From assembly GCA_036362985.1 (NCBI GenBank), contig JAYGXS010000001.1:54213947-54277946 (forward strand): a DNA stretch of 64,000 bases. Direction: 5' to 3'. The position numbers were made by a program, and so were the translations under genes. The notes beneath the pieces are model-generated. The model was not told the DNA's origin. It searched no databases and was given only the letters and a program-made list of their open reading frames with translations. Shown one piece after another: positions 57,845 to 64,000 of the stretch. The first letter of the stretch is position 1. Each line of letters opens with the position of its first letter. Source of the stretch: Ligula intestinalis. Its lineage: Eukaryota > Platyhelminthes > Cestoda > Diphyllobothriidea > Diphyllobothriidae.

Positions 57845-59425
57845 TTGCAACTTCAATAGATGACGTTTTACAGATGACTGCTTTGAAAAACTCCCACCAG
57901 ACTTGTGGCATTTTAAAGTAAACTAGTCTCTGTGAAGGCTCAACTTACCATGTGGTTGAAACATTGCACCTGAAGTGAAGACTATCAGTACAGCAAAGAA
58001 TTAATTGAAGGATTGCACCAGGCAACGTAATCAAGCAATTCTTTGACAATATACAAACTTATTTTAGTAGTTGGCGAGGGCCGGCTGAGCAAGTGCTCTC
58101 CCATTATACAGGCATTCCTCAAAAAGCGACACGGGACAATGATAAATAATGATGAACTAGAATGCTTTCGTTGCCCAGACAGCAAATACAAAAGAAAATG
58201 CACCACTGCGTAGACAATTACAGAAAAATAAGCAAAACGGTGCCCCTTCATTACCCTTAAAAGGAAGAATGTCCAATATTTTTTACGTTTGCCCATCTGA
58301 TTGAGCGTCTGGTAGAGTGTGTTTTTTATCTTCAGCTCAACTTATTCAAGGTCTAGATTATTCCCTTCAAATATTTTGAAGCAAAAAGCCTCTATTTGAA
58401 AAGAGCACGAGAAAACCACGGAAAAGGCTAATTTAATAAACGAAATAAATTGGAATTAAATATGCGAAATTCACACGGATTATATCGTTGGAACTTCCTT
58501 TAATTCTTACAGAATATGTTCCTGTTTTATTTGGACATTTCAGGTTATATTATTTCTTCGTCTAAAATGTAACGCAATTCAAATTCTGACCTTCTTGAAA
58601 AAGGTACATCGCAACAGCGTTGTCTGGAAACATGTTCCTATGTGTGGTCATAGGTGTTCCTAATGTGAGAAACTCGCGTAAGTTAATAGGTTATTCTGGC
58701 ATTTTATACTCCTTACTGTTGAAGCTCCTCTTCAGCAGCCATCTGCTCGCACGCTTCAGCCACACTGGGCCTTTTGAGCGACGGCAGCTCCGGTATACTC
58801 CGGCATGTGCCCTACTGGAAGGTGGGTGTCTCATTACAGTAAGTATCTCTCCTCCTCGTTAGTGTGTTGCGAAAGTGAGCTGGACACCACAATCCCTGGG
58901 AGGAGGACTTCGAACAGGCCACCTGCTAGGTGCTGAAGATGACCATTACAAAGACTAGACAAAAAAACAGCAGGCAGCAATCCGCCGCTTTTTAATGTAT
59001 ATAAGTCCTTCTTGACTTTCCTTATGCACAAAGAACCCCCCACCCCCACCCCTTTCATGAATACCTGTACGTACTTGTATAACTATATATGACCATAAGC
59101 ATGCCTTTTATAACCTCATGTTTGAGGGGAAAAGCCTAAATGGCCGTGAGGGGCGAGGGGCTCTTTCACCAATACTTAGCCCTCCGCCTGAGTTGGGGAA
59201 AGCCTACGTTATTCTTATAGTAATGTTGACCACACAACCTGCTCGGGAGGAAAGTCCAGTTTTAATTGACCCGGGCGAAGGCCTAAACTATCCTGGAGAA
59301 GGGAGCGGGGACAGCCACACGAAGTGTGAATGTCTGCACGTATATTGTGCGTCCGTACGCTGGGCCTGCCTTCGTAAACCTCTTGGGGTAGTAACCTCCG
59401 CCAATCAGCATACGGGACACTCAGG
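57845..59425. other. No gene recognised
   Basis: Short or low-complexity frames only. The G/C-richer part at 59120-59430 has a 131-codon frame (59118-59513, +) that runs into a PLE end and resembles no family. Confidence 0.4.
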
Positions 59426-59429
59426 AGAA

Positions 59430-59720
59430 GAAGTTGCGACCACTGGAACACGAGTTTTATTTTTCCTGACGTTTCGGGTTCCGTCGGGAATCCCTAATCA
59501 TAGACAATGGTAACATAGTCATAGTCATGCACAGATAAAGGTGGAACATGAACATATTGCACGGTATTTATAGTTCGTAGCGGTCATCCGCGTGCGTACG
59601 ATAATTATCCGTCCATCTGCTGTAGTTACCACTTGGGGTCTTAATCGGTAATTGCACGACAACTATGGTCACTGTCGTCTGAGCTTTTGCTGGGCCCGGC
59701 ACTGGCAAGAGATAATAGTG
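59430..59720 (-). repeat. PLE-A 3' end
   Basis: The terminal motif at 59465-59503 on the - strand is TGATTAGGGATTCCCGACGG then AACCCGAAACGTCAGG, with a clear stem (GGGATTCC with GGAACCC, one mismatch). The 3' region continues to about 59720 (GGGCCCGGCACTGGC; compare 15308). Confidence 0.6.
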
Positions 59721-60129
59721 TGCAATAAAAGCGATGCTGGGCAGCACAGCGTGTGCTCTTCTGTTCCAGAAGTGGCATTAACTGGTTCTTTATAAGTCGT
59801 CCCCTGACCTTACGCTATGGCCGTGACAGCCTTAAAAAATCAATTCAGGCGAAGATGAGGAGGCTGGTAGGCTCATATTTTCATCCGCTATGTTTATTGC
59901 AGAAATGGGATGCATGCCTTATTACTTCGCTAATAATGGTTATAGGGAATACTAAATATCCCTGTTTATTTCATTCTGGAACAGGCAGCTAACTTATTTA
60001 GACAGGAAGTGCTTTGAAAATTTCAAGCTAGAGTAACATACTGTAGTACGTTTAAGGTTAGCATGCACATAGCAAGTAACACTACAGGTATAACGGAACT
60101 TAAACTGTTCATCGATCCTTGGACGTCTT

Positions 60130-60345
60130 TCTTCCTCACCAGCGTTGAATGCTTGGCCATTCATGTCCGGAGTAATTTCCCGGTTTCTTTGACATAGTTG
60201 CTTTGTCTACAACTGCACCAGATCCGGTAAACGACTTCAGCCGTTCCCTGCCGTGGCAGTGGGTCTTTTGGCCTCATTACCCGAAGCCTGATGATTGCTT
60301 CTGATCTGTGCGCACCTCCAACTCCAAGTGGGTAGAGTAGAAATT
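60130..60345 (-). pseudogene. PLE-A endonuclease fragment
   Basis: Reading the - strand: an equivalent of RRQIMKPKDPLPWQ from 60300 and the first finger of the GIY-YIG region (CSCRQSNYVKETGK-like). About 70 codons of the domain remain, with shifts. Confidence 0.6.
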
Positions 60346-60349
60346 GAAC

Positions 60350-60795
60350 TTTTATCTTATAACGTTTCCTTAACTCGTAAGTTTACTATCTGTCTGATTT
60401 AGCTTAGGACTGCATATTAAAGGCCGATTTCTTACATGCACACACATGCCGTAGTATAGAATGTTATTGACCGGCCTTAGTAGATATAATTACTAGAATT
60501 ATCACTCATCGTACCGGCATACTGTTTTTAGCAACAGTATTCTAGGCCTCGAAGGGCGGAAGTCAAGACAAGCTCTTATGTGCTCTGAGCCTCACATATG
60601 TATTTACTCGTATTATCATAAATCCGGATTCATATTCTTAGTTGAGATCCAGGAGACATGAGCCCAAGCATTGAGTTAAATCAGCGTAATCTCTGACTAA
60701 TATCAACGTCAGTAATAGTATCAATATTATTATCGTTAAGTTGCAGCGATAGTAAGTAGCAGTAGAAACAGCAGTTGTTGCAATATCAGTCGCGG
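60350..60795. other. No gene recognised
   Basis: No coding frame or repeat assigned. Confidence 0.4.
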
Positions 60796-60799
60796 TCTC

Positions 60800-61490
60800 A
60801 TTGAGTCTCTCTTGACATCAGCTGAAGGTGGGTGAAGATAGGTAGTGCGGTTGTACCAGCGCAAATGTCGACTGTCACTTCTGACTTAACCACCCGGATT
60901 TCTGGCCCGCATTTGAGCAAGTGGTCAATGCTAGAGTCCATTTCGGTCTTCTTGCATCTGAGTGAAGAAGGAAAGTGTGATACACGGTGTGCAACGTCTA
61001 CAATCACTCAAAACTAACATTTGTCACCAATCGCCAGTCACCTTCTCTGCACCAATTTGTTTGCACCATATGGTGGACTTAAGCGTAATCTATAGTCGAA
61101 CTATCCATGACCTTGCATAAAATGCAGACTAAACTAACTAGGCGATGATTTTTAGATTCCAGCCTTGATCCTCCTGTGTAGATCGGCGAGATAAGAACAG
61201 TTTTCCAATTCTGTGGCAGTTCACCTTTTTCCAGCGACTCTTAAATTATCTCGACACCGGCTCACGCACTGCATCAGCCAATTTTACCAAAGCAAGTGGA
61301 CCAATCTGAATAAAGTGACGTGGCAAGCTTCAGGCCAACCACTTCTGTCCTTATCGATGGAGAAGAGGAGTCGAAGGTATCTTCCAGTGCAGACGTATCC
61401 CAATTTTGTCGTTGGTCTGGTGTGGGGGAGAGAAGGAGAATTTTATACATGGGTGGGACTGCGCTAGAGAGCCAGATAGGCAAACAATCA
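60800..61490 (-). pseudogene. LINE-type reverse transcriptase fragment
   Basis: On the - strand, 61480-61274 reads into RTEVVGLKLATSLYSDWS. Past a shift it gives ESLEKGELPQNWKTVLISP, then IYTGGSRLESKNHRLVSL and VCILCKVM. This is the W-K-x-x-x-x-x-P-I-x-K-G and N-x-R-x-V-S-L block (RT domains 1 to 2) of non-LTR retrotransposons. Later RT motifs are not identifiable among the stops. It differs from the PLE RTs, which have L-P-K-x-H-K and no such block. Confidence 0.65.
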
Positions 61491-61494
61491 CCAC

Positions 61495-62565
61495 ACCTAG
61501 CAAATAAAAAAACTGTTAGTGAAGAAAAAACCCGGTAAATCGCTTGGTCGGTAAGTTCCCTCTTTAAGCCTCATCAGTGACGATATTACGTTCATTAAAA
61601 ATAAAGCGAAGCCTTCATAGACAGCATTAAGGAACCAAATTGCCATCGCCTCCAATGTCAACTCTATTCATTCGCTTGTATCGTTTTGATGATTCAAATT
61701 CGCTCTGTATATACCCGAGGTATGTTGTTATGTAACTTATAGATAAAACTTCATAGATATAATAGGTACACTACAATAATTATCGAATACAGTCCATGCC
61801 CAAGGCAATGAAGTATATTGTCACTCACTTTAGCTCACAGTTTTCACGACGGTTGCGCGTGACGACCTCGTGATAGTCACCCGAAATAACACCTGACACA
61901 GTAGTTACGCCGTGACTGAGTTAAGTGACGCAGTGTTCAGTAGAGAACTATCGGTCTGCCGGTAGAGCTGGGTATTCGGGTCTACAGCGTTGTGCCCACT
62001 GCAATGAATACATTGTGCAATTGAGACCTGCTTCATTTCGCACATTTAATTGAAAGTTGTGGTACGAATATGCCGATAGTAGATCCTTTGAATTATTTTC
62101 CTTATCAAGATTCCCCCGAGGTTAAGTTGCAGGTTGGTTGCAGAAAATTAAAGAACTTTCATACAGTGTGTCCTCTTCTCTTTCATTTCGGTTTGCTTTA
62201 ATCGTATCCATTCGCCATAAGTCACGGCTGGCTTCGTCCAGAATGAAAGGGATCTACGTTGACTCACAAGTTTTATTGCAATGAGAAACATGACACGAAA
62301 CGCCCATCTCAGGCCATCTGAAGAAGCAGTGGGAATGTATAGATATTGGGTCATTTACCGCCCACCTATTGCATGCACATGACTAACTGGTTATTAGAAT
62401 GCAACAGTTTGGCAAAACTGCCGTTTTAGGCCGCCAGCCCTGACAGTCATCTCGGTGTGGCCACAGTGCTGATTACAGCCTCATCGAAACACAAAGTAAA
62501 GCTGAAATTAGGGCCTGAATGAAATTCCTTCGTCGAGATAGAACTATGCACAATTATATATAGGC
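61495..62565. other. No gene recognised
   Basis: No coding frame or repeat assigned. Confidence 0.4.
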
Positions 62566-62569
62566 GTTC

Positions 62570-62860
62570 ACCAATAAATCACGGAGGTCACTCGTTCCTT
62601 TTTGCCTTGGGACCTTCTTTCGAGTCCCAGCAGCAACAGCAGCTCGATGGCTAGCATGTATGTATTGTACGCAGAAATACATTACCGACAAAGACAATGG
62701 AGACAGTACTGGTAAATTCTGGCTCCATAGCCGTCGTCAGTCGGTCATACATAACATCAACTTGTGCACCATCCGAGACTCGAATCGGCCACCTTTTGAT
62801 CAGAAGTCTAACGTTCTAACCATTGAGCCACGGGATAGTTGCCTTGCCGATTCAGATCGG
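62570..62860 (-). repeat. SINE, near full length
   Basis: On the - strand: CCCGTGGCTCAATGGTTAGA (A-box), GGCCGATTCGAGTCTCGGA (B-box), tail with CCGACTGACGACGG, TTGTCTTTGTCGGTAATG, then the distal part GCTAGCCATCGAGCTGCTG. It is the most complete copy in the window, about 290 bases. Confidence 0.7.
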
Positions 62861-62994
62861 GAATGTTTACATTGGTTGACAAACTTTCATCGATTGCTAA
62901 AATACCTCATTCCTCCGGCTCTGTCTTGGGGCTCATTGAAGAACCCCGCCAGTAATTGCACAGCTGCTTGTACTTCAGGTAGATAGTTTTGCCA

Positions 62995-63115
62995 TAGGTG
63001 ACGGAACTCACTCGGTCGGTTGTACCCGAGACTTCCTCTTTCTCAAGACTCGCCGGCAGCCACTCAACAGCTAGCATAATACAGGCAGAAATACATTACC
63101 AACATCTGCCTCATC
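62995..63115 (-). repeat. SINE distal part
   Basis: GTTGGTAATGTATTTCTGCC on the - strand, then GCTAGCTGTTGAGTGGC and CCGGCGAGTCTTGAG: the distal third of the SINE, headless. Confidence 0.55.
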
Positions 63116-63169
63116 AGTATATTTGGTGCGGTTATCTCAGTGTATCGCTAATCAGAGTTAAAAACAATC

Positions 63170-63560
63170 ATGGCCATCGCTAAGCAAACAGACTACGCTG
63201 GTGTTAGCTACATTTTTATGCATGAAAATAGTTAGTATGGTAACTGCGGTGGGTACCATCGTTATCCTGAAATCACACAAAACCCATTACGATACCGCCA
63301 GTTGGTGTTTGTGGATGTTTTTAGAGACGGACCTTCCTGCTTGGCCCTTCAAAAAAGATCAAGAAGTTATTGAGACTATGAACGCCGATGATAAATGCAG
63401 CAACCGATACATCGTGTTGGATGGAACGTACAAACATCTCAAAGAGAAAAAGAAGAGACGAGAGGCGAAAATTACAAACCGAATTCAACCACAGCTGCCA
63501 ATCAGCGCTCATGACAGATGACTATTGATTATTTCAAAGCCTTTGAAAATATAATAGTCC
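63170..63560 (+). pseudogene. PLE-C C-terminal fragment
   Basis: The frame 63201-63521 ends with PFKKDQEVIETMNADDKCSN and RYIVLDGTYKHLKEKKKR. The PLE-C copy at 37495-38400 has PYKKGREFLEAMNSDESCIN and the same spacing to its end. The GIY-YIG part upstream is lost. Confidence 0.6.
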
Positions 63561-63564
63561 GTTG

Positions 63565-63895
63565 CATATTCTTTAACGTCTGAAGGTGAACTGAGGAACC
63601 AGTCAGAAAAATTTATTGAATAAATTGACCTTTCTGTGCTCAGAATGTTTTTCCGTCAAAGCAAATTTCTTGATAGGCCTGATTTTTCCATCTTTTGCTA
63701 TATTTATATGATTCAAAGGTTCTGCATCATCTTCATAACTCTGTAAAGCAGCAAAGTTATCCGGAGTGAGGTTCATCTATTATAACATTTTACAAATACC
63801 ATCAGACTTAGAGTTGAACCACATAATACATTCCATTTCCAAGTAGTTTAAACAAATTCTGCCCCAAAAAGCCGATAAACACAACGTAATAATCA
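63565..63895. other. No gene recognised
   Basis: AT-rich sequence before the PLE-A end. Confidence 0.4.
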
Positions 63896-63904
63896 CAGAA
63901 AAAC

Positions 63905-64000
63905 AAAAAGTGATCACCAGAACAAGAGGTTTATCGTCCTGACGTTTCGGATTCCGTCAGGAATCCTTAATCATAGGTAATGGTTTCTTAGTCATAGTCA
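63905..64000 (-). repeat. PLE-A 3' end running off the window
   Basis: The terminal motif at 63938-63980 on the - strand has TGATTAAGGATTCCTGACGG and AATCCGAAACGTCAGG, with a perfect GGATTCC / GGAATCC stem. It is the cleanest copy of this stem. The element continues beyond 64000. Confidence 0.6.

Noticed and set aside
59118..59513. 131-codon + strand frame
   Set aside because: Its end runs straight through a PLE-A terminal motif and the rest has no family resemblance.
1..64000. CRISPR arrays, bacterial operons, prophage or plasmid functions
   Set aside because: There are no regularly spaced direct repeats, no ribosome-binding-site-led gene strings and clear GT-AG introns, so the window is eukaryotic nuclear DNA.

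Overview
The window looks like a piece of a metazoan, probably flatworm, nuclear genome. It is AT-rich and has long introns with GT-AG sites. It carries many decayed Penelope-like retroelements (PLEs) with GIY-YIG endonuclease domains, tRNA-headed SINEs, a dead mariner and a LINE fragment, and no bacterial-style operons. Several repeats carry hammerhead-ribozyme-like cores. Flatworms are known for this combination (SMalpha SINEs, PLEs), and a tapeworm would fit, but the assignment is by family resemblance only.

One multi-exon protein gene is well supported. It is an SLC1-type (excitatory amino acid transporter, EAAT-like) membrane protein on the + strand, in 11 exons from 33951 to about 56855. 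Exon phases are compatible throughout, and the family fold is recognisable from TM1 to TM8. However, the signature residues that bind substrate and sodium (serine-rich HP1 tip, NMDGT motif, HP2 loop, TM8 Asn and Asp) are largely replaced. As read, the last exon also needs one extra base to stay in the family frame. The gene is either a strongly diverged paralogue or one starting to decay.

Related SLC1 pieces lie around it. A first exon on the - strand (2443-2664) probably starts a paralogue that runs off the left edge. A damaged first exon lies at about 11115-11263 (+). A broken inverted copy of exons 7 and 8 lies just downstream (57231-57720, -). The region is therefore a local SLC1 duplication cluster broken up by transposons.

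Layout: 1-2 kb, SINE cluster. 2.4-2.7 kb, SLC1 first exon. 3.2-5 kb, PLE-B fragment and mariner invaded by a PLE end. 7-9.3 kb, PLE-A (RT and GIY-YIG, - strand). 9.6-10.2 kb, SINEs. 11.1-12.5 kb, SLC1 pseudo-exon and PLE-B with a hammerhead-like 3' end. 13.8-15.7 kb, PLE-A (+). 18.6-24.9 kb, more PLE-A fragments. 25-33 kb, mostly featureless. 33-57 kb, SLC1 gene with repeat-filled introns. 57-64 kb, SLC1 pseudogene, PLE ends, LINE RT fragment, SINEs and PLE-C.

The most notable non-protein signal is self-cleaving-RNA architecture. One example is a 342-bp-spaced tandem tRNA-SINE with hammerhead-like junctions plus an inverted copy in SLC1 intron 1 (34250-35205), which resembles SMalpha elements or retrozymes. 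Another is a compact type-I hammerhead-like motif about 200 bp past the GIY-YIG stop of PLE-B (12351-12392), which recurs at 33 kb and 40 kb. All ribozyme calls are pattern reading by eye, not computed folds.
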